DNA from: Bufo bufo
Lineage: Eukaryota; Chordata; Amphibia; Anura; Bufonidae
Length of the DNA stretch: 64,000 nt
NCBI RefSeq assembly: GCF_905171765.1
Contig: NC_053391.1
Coordinates: 657,047,750-657,111,749 of the forward strand
Direction: 5' to 3'
Position 1 is the first letter of the stretch. Each line of letters opens with the position of its first letter. Shown here piece by piece: positions 42,775 to 53,640 of this stretch. Below the pieces are notes generated by a model that saw only the letters and a program-made list of their open reading frames with translations, did not search any database and was not told the DNA's origin. A program made the translations under genes and the position numbers.

Positions 42775-42930
42775 TAGTAACATAGTAACATAGTTTATAA
42801 GGCCGAAAAAGGACATCTGTCCATCCAGTTCGGCCTGTCATCCTGCAAGTTGATCCAGAGGAAGGCAAAAAAAAAAACTGTGAGGAAGAAGCCGACTCCA
42901 ATCAGGCATCAGAATAACTCCCTGGATCAA
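42775..42930 (-). mobile_element. CR1/L2-type LINE 3' end
   Basis: The minus strand ends in 8-bp repeats, ACTATGTTACTATGTTACTA, the kind of short terminal repeat found at CR1 3' ends. Just upstream are TCCAGTTCGGCC-like and AGTTGATCCAGAGGAAGGC words (plus strand). It is only a 5'-truncated tail with no coding sequence. Bases 42,931-43,108 beyond it hold nothing recognisable. Confidence 0.6.
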
Positions 42931-43108
42931 TCAATTAAAATCGGCAAGACAAAGAACACCCATGTGTGAAAAGAGTTATTAATAATGCCACGTCTGAACC
43001 ACCTATATGCACCTCTCCTAGTATATAGAATTTTTTTTATTTTCCCTTAAATTCTCCCATCATTTACCAAGCGTCAGGCGAGACCAGCACAGCTTTAGTA
43101 ATTCTTAG

Positions 43109-44000
43109 TGTGACGAAACTAACCTCGCCACTGGGGTTTGGAGGGGTCTGTTTGCCAGCCTATTGCCTCACGATTATGGCCCATGTGCCAATGTGACCGC
43201 CATGGAATTTGGGAATTTATGGCCCATATACTAACTTTGAAGGAATTTATGGCCCATATACTAACTTTGAAGGAGAAGATAGACTGGCCGCACAGCCTAA
43301 ATCTGTGGAACTGTTTTGGGCATGAAAGCCATGCTTGCGGTCGTCCAAATGTGACTTCCATGGAATTTGGGAACCCCTGCTCGGATCTGGGTGATTTTTG
43401 GATATGTTGTTCGCACAGATCAGAGCTATCCATGGATGTATAAATTATGGGTATATGTGGGGTTTTGAGGTGTTTTCTGTGTTTTTGGGGAAAATGTGTG
43501 GGGTTAGCCCATTATGTTTGGTAATTGTATCACAGGCAGAGCCTATTGTGTTTTGTTAATTGTGTTTGGTAATTGTATCACAGGCAATGCCCATTGTATT
43601 TTGTTGATTGCGTCACAGACAGAGGGGGGGTTTGTGTACAATTGCTGGGAAGGTTTCAATACTGTAAATGCATGTGATTGGCTAATGTATAAACTGTCAC
43701 AGACTTCCACACGGTCCCCAGGGGGAGTGTCCCTTGCTGAAAGATCTGCATAAAAGGCTGACATGTAGAAGAGCTTGTTCCTGCATTGCTCTCTGAAGGA
43801 AGAGAGGTTCACCCACTGGAGCCTGGAGCCTTGTTGTAGGTCCAGGGTGGGAAGGAGACGGCGAGACCCCAACCAAGCTGCAGCGGTTTGTGGGGTCTGC
43901 AGTGCTTACGGGGTCAAGTGGATTGCTTGGAGCCCTCGGGAAGCACTAGGAGCATCCATCAATGGAAGTACCCAGTCGGGGTGCCAGGAGATCCGTTACA
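43109..44000 (+). repeat. LTR-B left LTR (892 bp)
   Basis: It aligns with 45,746-46,527. It contains a local duplication, GAATTTATGGCCCATATACT plus AACTTTGAAG twice (about 43,212-43,272), that the right LTR lacks. GCATAAAAGG near 43,748 is a likely TATA box. The right LTR instead carries about 70 bp near 46,200-46,320 not seen here. Confidence 0.85.
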
Positions 44001-44117
44001 TTGGTGGCAAGCAGTGAGATGGCGTGCTAGTGAGAGAAGCAGCTCGTAGACACTGTTCGTGGATTACAAAATTGAGGGCAACACTTGTCCCCGTACAGCG
44101 CCCCTGGCTACAGCAGT

Positions 44118-45152
44118 ATGGAACCAGTTTGTTCCTGAACAGCGTTCCACTATGAGGAGGAGGATGACCCGGACTGGAGGGATGCAGTCCGGAAAGGCAT
44201 CTGTCACGAGGCCCTAGAAGATGTACAGCGTCGGCGGGGGCAAGAGTCTACCCAGTGAGGAGCAGCGGTTGCAGATGCGAGTGGCCCAGTGAATGCCCCT
44301 ACTGGGAGAGCAGCCCCTGGATAAGTGGGTGACAGAACTCGAGAGCCTGGTATGAAAGGAGCTTTGGCTAGACGATGCCTACCAGGCACTCTGGTGGTTC
44401 TTAAATCAGCACTCCCCCTGGATGGCTGAGCACGACAGACGCGAGGGTGAGGATTACGATGGCCTTGGCCTGTTTTTGAGGCCTTTGAAGAACCAGAGTT
44501 GGGAGATGCTGGAGAGTCCCGGTTCTGGGATATCTATGACTACAGGGAGGGTATGCAAGATTGGGCTACAGCGAGAGAGGTAAGACAAGACCTGGCATCT
44601 CTAGTGACATTGGATTGGGAGCTGGAGCAGGATTACCAATACTTCCTTAGCTCAATTCGGCCCCAATATACACTGCTGGAGAGCTGGGTGGCAGTCCCAG
44701 ACCTACAACCCTACAGCTGGGAAGACCCGACTGAAGTATCCCCTGCTTCAGTACCAGCTGCGGAGGTAGGGGACCTCATAGATTGGTCCTGGGGGGAACC
44801 CCATATGGCAGGTGGAAATGGGACAGAGGTCTCTCCACCGGCCCTACAGGGATGCTGGGCAGTCAGCCAAGATCCCCAACGGCAGCCAGAATTTCAGAGA
44901 GTAGGAACAGTCGGTCCTGCTTCCCAGCGGCAGTATGTTTTGCAGGGAGAGGAGAGCAGCGTCTCCATTCCCCAGCGGCAGTGTACCTTGCAGGGAGAGG
45001 AGACAACCGGTCTCTCTCCCCAACCACAGGGGGACAGCACCCCTAACTCCGATGGTGCAGATGGGACCGCGGTCTCTGCACCAGACCTACAGGAATGCTG
45101 GACGACCGGTACAGATCCCCAACCAACTCCGCAGGAATGCCAGGAGGAGTAG
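44118..45152 (+). pseudogene. LTR-B gag-like protein with acidic, Gln/Ser-rich tail
   Basis: From ATG at 44,118 (MEPVC, then an early stop) the broken first part carries HYEEEDDPDWRDAVRKGI and ALEDVQRRRGQ, parallel to LTR-A gag. The open part from 44,499 (217 aa) reads FWDIYDYREGMQDWATAREV, EQDYQYFLSSIRPQ, GDLIDWSW, then three copies of a SQRQYVLQGEES-like unit and ends QPTPQECQEE. Several stops interrupt 44,100-44,490. No zinc knuckle or catalytic motif is visible, so gag identity is by position between PBS and PPT and by being the family's only protein. Confidence 0.6.
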
Positions 45153-45220
45153 GTAAGCGATCCCTCCTCTCCACAGCAGATCTGCAACCAGGTCCTGGGG
45201 GTAGGATTCCCTGACCCCAT

Positions 45221-45489
45221 CCCAGCAGAAGAGTTGGCATCTGGGCAGAGCGCAGTCGGCCTCTGCCCTCCCCTATCCTCTTGTCCAGAGCCTGACTCCC
45301 CACAGGCTACCCCAGCGGAAGAGCTGGCATCTGGGCGGAGCGCAGTTGGCCTCTGCCCTCACTATCCTCTTGTCTAAAGCCTGACTCCCCACAGGCTACC
45401 CCAGCGGAAGAGCTGACATCTGGGCAGAGCGCAGTCAGTCTCTGACCTCCCTTATCCTCTTGTGCAGAGCCTGACTCCCCGCAGGCTAC
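45221..45489 (+). repeat. Three tandem units of about 90 bp downstream of LTR-B gag
   Basis: Units start CCCAGCRGAAGAGYTGRCAT at 45,221, 45,311 and 45,400, with a partial fourth from 45,489. They share CTGGGCRGAGCGCAGT and CCTGACTCCCC. On the minus strand they give repeated VACGESG peptides in a chance open frame. Confidence 0.85.
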
Positions 45490-45745
45490 CCTAGCTGATG
45501 TGCTGGCACCAGGGCAAAGTACTGCTGATCCCTGCCCACAAAGCAACCTCAACTCCAAGCCAGGGAGCAACACAGAGACCAGGAGTACCAGTTACCAACA
45601 TAACCTTGGTGGACTCACTGGACAGCGACAGGCTACCAAATTCGACAGGTCCAGTATTTGGTTGTGGGTGGGATGCCAGACTAACTCAGGTACCAACCGG
45701 CGTTAGGTCAGGTATCTGGTTAGTCTTCCCTGGGAGGGGGAGATG

Positions 45746-46527
45746 TGTGACGAAACTAACCTCGCCACTGGGTTTTTTGAGGGGCCTGTTTGCCAGCCTC
45801 TTGCCTCGCGATTATGGCCCATGTGCCAATGTGACTTCCATGGAATTTGGGAACCCCTGCTGTGGGGTTTTGAGGTGTTTTCTGTGTTTTGGGGAAAAAT
45901 GTGTGTTTTCTGCCTGTGAGTGATTAAGCTAGCCCATTATGTTTGGTAATTGTATCACAGGCTGAGCCTATTGTGTTTTGTTAATTGTGTTGGGTAATTG
46001 TATCACAGGCAATGCCCATTGTATTTTCTTGATTGTGTCACAGACAGAGAGGGGGGGGGGGGTTGTGTACAATTGCTGGGAAGGTTTCAATACTGTAAAT
46101 GCATGTAATTGACTAATGTATAAACTGTCACAGTCTTCCACAAGGTCCCCAGGGGGAGTGTCCCTTGCTGCAAGACCTGCATAAAAGGCTGGCATGTAGC
46201 CCCATTAAAGAGTTCCTGTTTTACCCTCAACATAGAGCCTTGTCTCATGTGTGGGGGAAAAGGCTGCATCTACACTGGGGATTGGTATACGCTGTATACT
46301 TCCCTGGCTAAAATCACTGAGCTCTTTTAAGAGCTTGTTTCTGCATCGCTCTCTGAAGGAAGAGAGGTTCAGGGTGGGTAGGAGACGGCGAGACCCCAAC
46401 TAAGCTGCGGCGGTTCGTGGGGTCTGCAGTGCTTATGGTGTCAAGTGGAGTGCTTGGAGCCCTCGGGAAGCACTAGGAGCATCCATCAACGGAGGTACCC
46501 AGTCGGGGTGCCAGGAGATCCGTTACA
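45746..46527 (+). repeat. LTR-B right LTR (782 bp)
   Basis: It starts TGTGACGAAACTAACC at 45,746 and ends CCGTTACA at 46,527. A poly-G run (46,051-46,062) and GCATAAAAGG near 46,180 are shared in position with the left LTR. The difference in length comes from separate small insertions and deletions in each copy. Confidence 0.85.
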
Positions 46528-46532
46528 CTTAG

Positions 46533-46814
46533 TTAATGGTATTATGTGAGAAACATCGGCGTTCAGATGTAGATTCTTGTAAACACAGACAGCATAACAG
46601 TGCTTTCTTCTCTAAATAGGCAGCACCGTCCCTCTGTGTAACAGAGATAGTAAGAGGCTAGGAGACACAGGCCCATTAGGAACAGCAGCTTCATGTCATT
46701 ACTTGGAGCCGCTGCCAGCGCGTCACTCGCATGTACTGCTGGAAACTAAGCAGAGGAAAGCTAACTCACTGCTCGTGTCCCTGCAACTCCTACTGTGGAT
46801 ACATTGTTGCTGCA
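46533..46814. other. Unrecognised spacer between LTR-B and CR1 copy 3
   Basis: No repeat family, RNA or conserved frame is visible. It includes TCTAAATAGGCAGCACC and CACTCGCATGTACTGC stretches without repeats. It could be unique host DNA or an old element. Confidence 0.3.
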
Positions 46815-48460
46815 ACAAAGGAAAATTTTTAAAAAAAGGACCTCAGTTAGGAAAGAAGACTAATGAATCTTTTGATGCATGTGTCTTTACAGAGGAAGAG
46901 GTTCTAAGTCAGCTGTCTGAAATTAATACAAATAAGTCACAGGGGCCTGATGGGATACACCCAAAGCTATTAAAAGAGCTCAGCGGTGAACTAGCAAAAC
47001 CATTAACAGATGTATTTAACTAATCACTGGCAACAGGAGTCGTCCCAGAAGATTGGAAATTAGCAAATGTTGTGCCCATTCACAAGAAAGGTAGTAGGGA
47101 GGAATCGGGCAACTATAGGCCAGTAAGCCTGACATCAATAGTGGGGAAATTTATGGAAACCATACTTAAGGAGAGGATTGTGGAACATCTAAAATCCCAT
47201 GGATTGAAAGATGAAAAACAGCATGTGTTTACTTCAGGGAGATCATGTCAAACTATTCTTATTGATTTTTTTGATTGGGTGACTAAAATAATAGATGGAG
47301 GAGGTGCAGTAGACATCGCTTATCTAGACTTTAGTAAGGCTTTTGATACTGTCCCACATAGAAGGCTTATCAATAAATTGCAGTCTTTGGGCTTGGACTC
47401 CCATATTGTTGAATGGATTAGGCAGTGGCTCAGGGACAGGCAACAGAGGGTTGTAGTCAAGGGAGTATATTCAGACCAAGGTCTTGTTACCAGTGGGGTA
47501 CCTCAGGGATCTGTTCTGGGACCCATATTATTTAATATCTTTATCAGCGAAATTGCAGAAGGCCTCGATGGTAAGGTGTGTCTTTTTGCTGATGACACAA
47601 AGATTTGTAACAGGGTTGATGTTCCTGGAGGGATACACCAAATGGAAAAGGATTTAGGAAAACTAGAGGAATGGTCAAAAATCTGGCAACTAAAATTTAA
47701 TGTTGATAAGTGCAAGATAATGCACCTGGGGCGTAAAAACCCAAGAGAAGAATATAAAATCAGTGATACAGTCCTAACCTCAGTATCTGAGGAAAGGGAT
47801 TTAAGGGTCATTATTTTAGAAGACTTAAAGGTAGGCAGACAATGTCATAGAGCAGCAGGAAATGCTAGCAGAATGCTTGGGTGTATAGGGAGAGGCATTA
47901 CTAGTAGAAAGAGGGAGGTGCTCATGCCGCTCTACAGAGCACTAGTGAGACCTCATGTGGAGTATTGTGCGCAGTACTGGAGGCCATATCTCCAGAAGGA
48001 TATTGATACTTTGGAGAGAGTTCAGAGAAGAGCTACTAAACTAGTACATGGATTGCAGGATAAAACTTACCAGGAAAGATTAAAGGACCCTAACATGTAT
48101 AGCATGGAAGAAAGACGAGACAGAGGGGATATGATAGAAACTTTTAAATACATAAAGGGAATCAACAAGGTAAAAGAGGAGAGAATATTTAAAAGAAGAA
48201 AAACTGCTACAAAAGGACATAGTTTTAAATTAGAGGGGCAAAGGTTTAAAAGTAATATCTGAGAGTGTAGTGGATGCATGGAATAGCCTTCCTGCAGAAG
48301 TGGTAGCTGCAAATACAGTGAAGGAGTTTAAGCATGCATGGGATAGGCATAAGGCCATCCTTCATATAAGATAGGGCTGGGGGCTATCCATAGTATTCAG
48401 TATATTGGGCAGACTAGATGGGCCAAATGGTTCTTATCTGCCGACACATTCTATGTTTCT
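46815..48460 (+). mobile_element. CR1 LINE copy 3 (5'-truncated, natural 3' end)
   Basis: It starts within RT at AAAGGAAAATTTTTAAAAAA, equivalent to 4,985 in copy 1, and runs to the CR1 3' terminus GGGCAGACTAGATGGGCCAA, then CACATTCTATGTTTCT. Five-prime truncation with a complete 3' end is usual for CR1. It is the best preserved RT of the three copies and serves as reference for the others. Confidence 0.88.
46836..48262 (+). pseudogene. CR1 copy 3 reverse transcriptase
   Basis: A single frame holds FTEEEVLSQLSEINTNKSQG, PDGIHPKLLKELSGELAKPL, a TAA at 47,021-47,023 (CAA in copies 1 and 2, so a C-to-T change), then from 47,072 a 396-aa run: NYRPVSLTSIVGKFMETILK, AYLDFSKAFDTVPHRRLINK, SGVPQGSVLGPILFNIF, VCLFADDTKICNRVD (FADD active site), LEEWSKIWQLKFNVDKCKIM and VRPHVEYCAQYWRPYLQKDI. 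It ends early at 48,262 because about 18 bp (seen in copy 2 at 15,360) are deleted. The RT core and catalytic Asps are intact. It copies CR1 RNA at nicked target DNA. Confidence 0.9.
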
Positions 48461-48507
48461 AACTCTGCGCTAATAGTAAGTTTCTTTCTATTCTAAACAG
48501 GCTCAAC

Positions 48508-48540
48508 ACGTTTCTCCGTCATAGGACGTATCATCAGGAG
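48508..48540 (-). ncRNA. Hammerhead ribozyme-like motif, degenerate
   Basis: The minus strand reads CTCCTGATGA (core 48,531-48,537), a CGTC...GACG hairpin with a CTAT loop, then GAAAC (48,511-48,514) and GTGTTGAGCC. The outer CTCC and GTTGAGCC match the motif at 841-884, although stem II is different, so covariation has kept the hairpin. It belongs to an otherwise unrecognised Penelope-like scrap (48,461-48,895) and lacks a clear cleavage dinucleotide. Confidence 0.5.
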
Positions 48541-48895
48541 TCCTGACTATTGAAAGTAGAGATGTAACATGTAATCAAATTAGCAGCATCACGCTTGCCA
48601 TCTCAATCTCATGGTATTTAAATGATCACAAGTCCCACCCATTCAAGCGGCCGACCAATACAGGGGGAGAACTCAATGTAATGGGGGTTCAATCGAACCT
48701 GACAAATCCTTGATTGGTGAACCTCCTGCTGTCACTCACTTGGAGGGCCAGGAAGGAAAGAGGAATACTAAGTCCTCATGTCAGAAGGGACCTGAGGTAG
48801 ACATAAAAATAAATATAGATAGGGGATGTTACCAGAATTTTATACGGTATTCGGCGTAGGCGCAGTGACTGTCGGACCTCTCCCTGCGCCAAAGA

Positions 48896-49051
48896 TGGAC
48901 AAGAGGAGTCTGTGAACACTGTACCAAACTGACCTTACCTGCTCCTCCAGGAGGGTGTAACGTCACTCCTTGGTAACCAGTGACTATACCGTATCTCGCT
49001 GGCTCTATGTATTTGACGTCCGACGTCAGTAAGGGTACGGTATTCGTCACA
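48896..49051 (+). repeat. Partial LTR of the LTR-C family
   Basis: Starting GGACAAGAGGAGTCTGTG, the segment follows 40,388-40,540 closely (CTTACCTGCTCCTC, GGGTGTAACGTCAC, GTGACTATACC) and ends at the same GTATTCGTCACA. Only the last 155 bp of the LTR are clear. Confidence 0.75.
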
Positions 49052-50479
49052 GGGTGTGTCCTGTGTTGGTCACTCAGCTGAAAAAGATGGTTGGCAGGAG
49101 TATTCTGAAGAGAGAACTGTATGTCAGTCAGCTGCTCTCAACCAATCAGCGTTATTGGAATGCTCAATTGTAATTTTCAGCCAAAGAATAAAGTCTCCAA
49201 AACTTTGCCTTTCAAGGAGTATAGTTCCAACTCTTATTGATATGTCTTGATATGTCTGTGAAGGTCCCCATTCATCCAGGTCATTGTATATCAGTGGTAA
49301 TAAGTCAGAGTCTTAGGACGTGGCTGTGGAACTACTGTGTAAACTAAAAAAAAATTGAATTGAGGCTACTCCTAAGGGGGTTATCCTCGCAGTCACCTGC
49401 TTTTCACTACTTAACCCTATAAAAGGATCTGGACTTTGCTGCAGGGGAACCGACAGGATGCTACCTCCTGGAGTAGTCTCTGGTTCACAGCTGAAACATG
49501 GAGCTCAATAGACACCAGAGCACAGGGGGGTCATGCAAAACTGTAGTCAGGGACTGGTCAAGGTCAGGGCAGGCAGTGGCAGCTCAGGTTTAGTATGAAG
49601 ATCAGGCAAGGCACAGGACAGGAAGTGAAGGGTCAAATCTGGAAAACAGGCAGAGATCGGTACACAGGCAGATAATGTAAATAGCACACCTTAGCAGGAT
49701 AGCAGAGAACTAGTAACCTATTACTCAGGCACTCTACCAATGGAAAAGGTGCCTAATGTACCCCAAGGTTGTCAGCCATTGACTTGATGTGCGTGCTGGC
49801 TCTTTAAGAGCCAGAGGGAGTGTGCACACACCTGCCCTACAGGCAGAGGAACAGAAACCTTGCTGGCAAGCAGGCCACAGTCTTCTTGGAGGGACAGAGC
49901 AACCTTGGTGGCCTTGCCCGGCAAGAAGAAGGAGAGAGTGGAAAGCGGGGCCTTGCCACTGGGAAGAAGGCTGGAGCAGGTGAGCAGAGCAGCGGTGGCT
50001 GCAGACTGTCGCTGTGTCACAGAGCAACTGGAATTGTTGGAATTTTTCTTGAAGATGTTTTGATAGTCATCTGACTGGATTTCTCAATGAGAATGACTAG
50101 TACAAGGAATCTCTGGCAATACTGATTGCTCATGCTTCAGTCAGCATAACCTGTTTATCATAATCAACATTAGGTTTGTCACTTACAATGCTGTTCTAAC
50201 ACTTCTTGAGACAATTTAATCACACCTAATAGCTTCAGTAATGCAAAGCCAATCATCATCTTACCTCCATGAAGTTCTTGACCATGAGTCACCAGTATTT
50301 AATGCTGGAGATTCCTTGTACGTGTACCTATAACTGAGGAAACCACTTGGATAATGATTTACTACTATTTATATTCTTCAAAGTGGAAGCTTGACTGCAT
50401 TTTGACTCTGTTCCATTAGGTCCCACCGTCCATGACTCATTGACCCACAAGAAAGAAGAAGGGAGGAATCATGTTTTCA
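49052..50479. other. Unrecognised region, probably old repeat DNA
   Basis: No domain is found in any frame. At 49,440-49,690, CAGGTCAGGGCAGGCAG-like repetitive words resemble the interior of the solo LTR at 33.4-33.6 kb. At 50,050-50,110 and 50,290-50,330, TACAAGGAATCTC and GAGATTCCTTGTA are inverted, spaced by about 200 bp, and may mark a short fold-back element. The frames at 49,734-50,074 overlap on both strands and look fortuitous. Confidence 0.3.
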
Positions 50480-50608
50480 GATGTTAAAAAATGACGAATT
50501 TTCGATATAGCGAATATATAGCACTATATTCGTAATATTCACAAATTTACAAAGTTGCGATATTCGCGAATAATATTCGCTATTCGAATATTCGAGCTCA
50601 ACACTACT
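50480..50608 (-). mobile_element. hAT-like terminal fragment
   Basis: On the minus strand it begins TAGTGTTGAGCTCGAATATT and continues with A+T-rich CGAATA palindromes (ATTCGCGAAT, TATTCGAATA). Such TAGTGTTGAGC ends are typical of amphibian hAT-type non-autonomous elements, from memory of the families. Its outer end touches the Gypsy-2 LTR exactly. Confidence 0.5.
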
Positions 50609-50937
50609 GTCCACACACAGTAAATGGTCTTCCTGGGACAATCTCTCTTTGAAAGAGCTGGATCCAGTAGGGGGACAACAGCTACTCTCCTTCCTCTGCG
50701 TGTTCATTCACTCCCGGACATTTGCAAGCCAGGATGGAATCGGATTCAGTCTCTCACAGAACAATCCTTCCATCATGTCAGCCTGCATGAGTCATCACCT
50801 GCTTTACATATGAAATCCCATAGTGTGCTGGTTGTAGCTGCAAAACAGTGGCCTCTAGTGCCTGGAATGCCAAATGACAGTTTCAATACAATTTAGGCAC
50901 AAACATTATACAGGCAGAGCTGTTCCACAATCTCACA
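50609..50937 (-). repeat. Gypsy-2 3' LTR (329 bp)
   Basis: TGTCCACACACAG...TCTCACA. It lacks about 36 bp (AGCTCAGACTTCCTGGTTCA region) present in the right LTR at 54,150-54,185. Several differences such as AGTAGGGGG against AGTAAGGGG date the pair. Confidence 0.85.
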
Positions 50938-50939
50938 TG

Positions 50940-52105
50940 CCACCCCACTAGAGGTTGTCGTCCTTGTCAACTATTCCCATGCAAACTCATCCTGGGCATA
51001 GAGCTGTGGAGGCACACCAGCATTGGGCCTCGCTGACCTTCTCAGATTGAGGGGCTCAGAAATACTGGGGACATCAGGAATATTTGACAAGAGAGGAGCT
51101 GTTGACTGTTCAGCATTGCACCTGGGTGGCAAACCTGCCACAGCCGGAACCTCTGTGGACACCTGGGCAGGGACAACCCACCATTCCTCCTCTTCCTCAT
51201 CTGAGGGACTTTGCTTCATACTCGGAGCGTGAGGAGGCACCCCCTCCACGCACACCGGCTCATCAAAATTGCAATGTCTCAACATATTACGGTGTTAGTT
51301 CCGTGAGGGTCCCCCTGTTGCTACCGGCTCTACCTCATAGACCGGAATAGCGGGGTCTACCCTTTTCTTCACCGTGTATGGAACCGCCTCCCACCGTCCA
51401 TCCAACTTCCCAGATGGCCGTTTGGCTTTGACCATCACCCGATCACCCGAGACATACCCATCTTTCTGCACTGGTATTGGGTTATGGTGTACCACCTGTC
51501 CCAGGCGCTCCCCCACAACCTTGTGGACCGCTCTCAGCCAGCGGTGGTGCTCCTGCACCCATGCGGTGGTACTTCTCGGTGGGGGCTCCATCGGGTTAGG
51601 CATGTGGAGATCTTCAATCTCCCATCTGGCTCTTCCAAACATGAGCATATGTGGAAAGTATCCGGTGGTACTGTGTATATAGGACAACATCAACTCAGGT
51701 AGGTACGCGGGCCACTGGGCTTTTTGACTATCTTCCAGAGTCCGCAGAATCTGAAGCAAGTTACAATTGAAGCGTTCGCATGCCCCGTTTCCTTGTGGGT
51801 GATACGGAGTGGTGCGGGAGCGTTCAATACCATACAGCGGTTACAGTTAATTCATTAGAGTACCCTGAAATCATGCTCGCTGGTCAGAATGTATCCTCCG
51901 TGGACACCCAAATATCTGTATAAAGTGTTTACAGACAGCTTCGGCGGCCGACTCTGTGGTTTGGTCTTTGGTGGGCACAGCCACCGCATACTTGGTAAAG
52001 TGATCTGTCATGACTAGACAGTACGAGTGTCCCGAGGTATCAAATCTGTACATAATCAATCATCAGAAGTTCTAGGGGGGCTGAGGTGCGGATGGTCTGC
52101 ACAGG
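50940..52105 (-). pseudogene. Gypsy-2 integrase remnant
   Basis: Minus strand from about 52,100: APLELLMIDYVQI leads to the core TSGHSYCLVMTDHFTKYAVA and GCPRRIHSDQRA (second Asp). After breaks, the C-terminal portion (51,759-51,295) gives WPAYLPELMLSYIHSTTGYF, PHMLMFGRARWE, LDGRWEAVPYTVKKRV and YEVEPV, the post-core and GPY/F-like module. The remaining tail to about 50,971 is acidic and Pro-rich. The CxxC of the zinc domain (CLKC, stop, SCG) is at about 52,140. Stops and shifts are numerous. Confidence 0.78.
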
Positions 52106-52247
52106 AGCCCGCTGTTCAGTACTCTTACTCAGCCCGCAGGATCAACACTTAAGACATGCCGCGGTCACTATGTCGGCCAGATCTGGACAGTATACCAGCC
52201 ATTGGAGCCACTTGAATGTTTTGTCGCTCCCAAAATAAGCTCCCTTT

Positions 52248-53018
52248 TCATGAGCTTCCCTGGCGGCCTCCGGTCCCAACGACATGGGAATGACAATTCT
52301 GGAGGTTATCTGCAAAGGAAGCCCCGAACACTACTATGTCATCCAGGTATATCAATACTGATTCGAAGTTGAGTTCCCCCAGACAGTGTTTTATCAATGG
52401 CTGGAATGTCCCCGGAGCATTGGAGAGGCCAAAGGGCATCCGGTTGAACTCGTAGAGTCCCATAGGTAGAATGAAGGCCGTCTTGGCTTTGTCCTTCTTA
52501 GCTACCAGCACCTGCCAGTACCCACTAGCCAGGTCAAGAGTTGAGAAGAACTTTGCTTGGCTTAGGGCTGATAATGACTCCTCAATCTGTGGAAGGGGGT
52601 AGGCATCCCGGACGGTCTGAGCATTCAGCCTCTGATAATCCACGCAGAACCGGAGACTCCCATCTTTCTTCCGCACCAAGACTACCAGAGCAGCCCACGG
52701 ACTTTGACTCTCCTGGATCACCCGGTTCTCCAACATGCTGGCCACCATATCTTTCACCTCCTGATACATCTTAGGTGGGATCTGCCGGTAACGTTCCCTG
52801 ATCGGCGCAGCATCGCCTGTTGGGATTTCATGTTCGATGGCAGTAGCACACCCAAAGTCCTCATCATGTCTTGAGAAGACCTCCTGAAATTCCCAGAGGG
52901 TGTCTTCCAGCAGCTTTTGTTCCCCCGGGGTCAGGGTTCTGCAGTCTACCCCCATACGGGCCATGATCACTTGACCGTTCCATTCCGCTGTCGGGGTTTC
53001 CCTTGAATGGATCTCCAC
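52248..53018 (-). pseudogene. Gypsy-2 reverse transcriptase
   Basis: A 256-aa open frame: TAIEHEIPTGDAAPIRERYR, LVVLVRKKDGSLRFCVDYQR, DAYPLPQIEESLSALSQAKF, STLDLASGYWQVLVAKKDKA (first Asp), MGLYEFNRMPFGLSNAPGTF and SVLIYLDDIVVFGASF with an intact YLDD. After LQNCHSHVV the text is no longer RT. The thumb and RNase H are deleted, and the sequence jumps to the integrase zinc domain at about 52,240. The polymerase core residues are intact. Confidence 0.87.
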
Positions 53019-53040
53019 AGCATAGGTCCAGGCTGATCTC

Positions 53041-53640
53041 CTATCCGGCTGCAGCGTGAAGCACCTTCATCAAGCGATACCCCCTTCGAACACAAACTTT
53101 GGCCAACAGGGTGTTTGCGGGGACGGTTAACTCGCAGTCCTCAACATTACAATGGCGAGGGCCCGGGCTACCAGTGGGCGAATCTGCGTTTCTTCTTGAT
53201 AAGCGGGCTCGATCAGGACCTCCAGTCCATTCAGTCATCATCCAGCCCCCACTGGCAGCATCAATATTCGCTCTTGTCGAGGTGGGATCTTCAACGGGGT
53301 CCTCCGTAGCACCCTCACGTCTCCAATGGCCCTACCAGACAGGTTACTCTTTTTCAGGCTACAGCTCCTTACCATTTGTTGTAAGACCTTCTGGGTAGGC
53401 CGTTGTGCGGTGGCCCGTTGCCAGTACTTCGGCCCTTTCTCGGCATAGAGTTAATGGTCTAGGTCTCTCAGTAAACTCATGCCCACGGTCACGTCCATTC
53501 CTTTCCGGGACGAATGGTCCATCAGCACGACCCCTTTCTTGCCGATGTCTTGCCCAAACAGTCGGAACCGCATCCAGACTATCCCTCGAACATCCATCTC
53601 TCTATTATCGGCAGCTGACGCTCCCGTCTCCCTGTCCGAG
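53041..53640 (-). pseudogene. Gypsy-2 protease-region remnant
   Basis: On the minus strand, frames contain MRFRLFGQDIGKKGVVLMDH and VTVGMSLLRDLDH, equivalent to the IIVVQDGD...ILGMNVL segment of Gypsy-1 protease, then QKVLQQMVRSCSL and NTLLAKVCVRRGYRLMKVL. The DTG active-site region is not seen. Between 53,641 and the LTR at 53,978 there is leader sequence without gag. Confidence 0.6.

Larger units (their letters stand above)
43109..46527 (+). mobile_element. LTR-B: complete non-autonomous gag-only LTR element
   Basis: LTRs at 43,109-44,000 and 45,746-46,527 both start TGTGACGAAACTAACCTCGCC-like text and end ATCCGTTACA. CTTAG flanks the element on both sides (43,104-43,108 and 46,528-46,532). 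The PBS is TTGGTGGCAAGCAGTGAGAT at 44,001, and the PPT is TGGGAGGGGGAGA at 45,731-45,743. The 1.75-kb interior encodes only gag-like text; protease, RT and integrase are absent, so it must depend on another element. It is the sister of LTR-A. Confidence 0.88.

Noticed and set aside
45043..45573. Minus-strand frames with repeated VACGESG peptides
   Set aside because: They come from the 90-bp tandem units read antisense; no domain.
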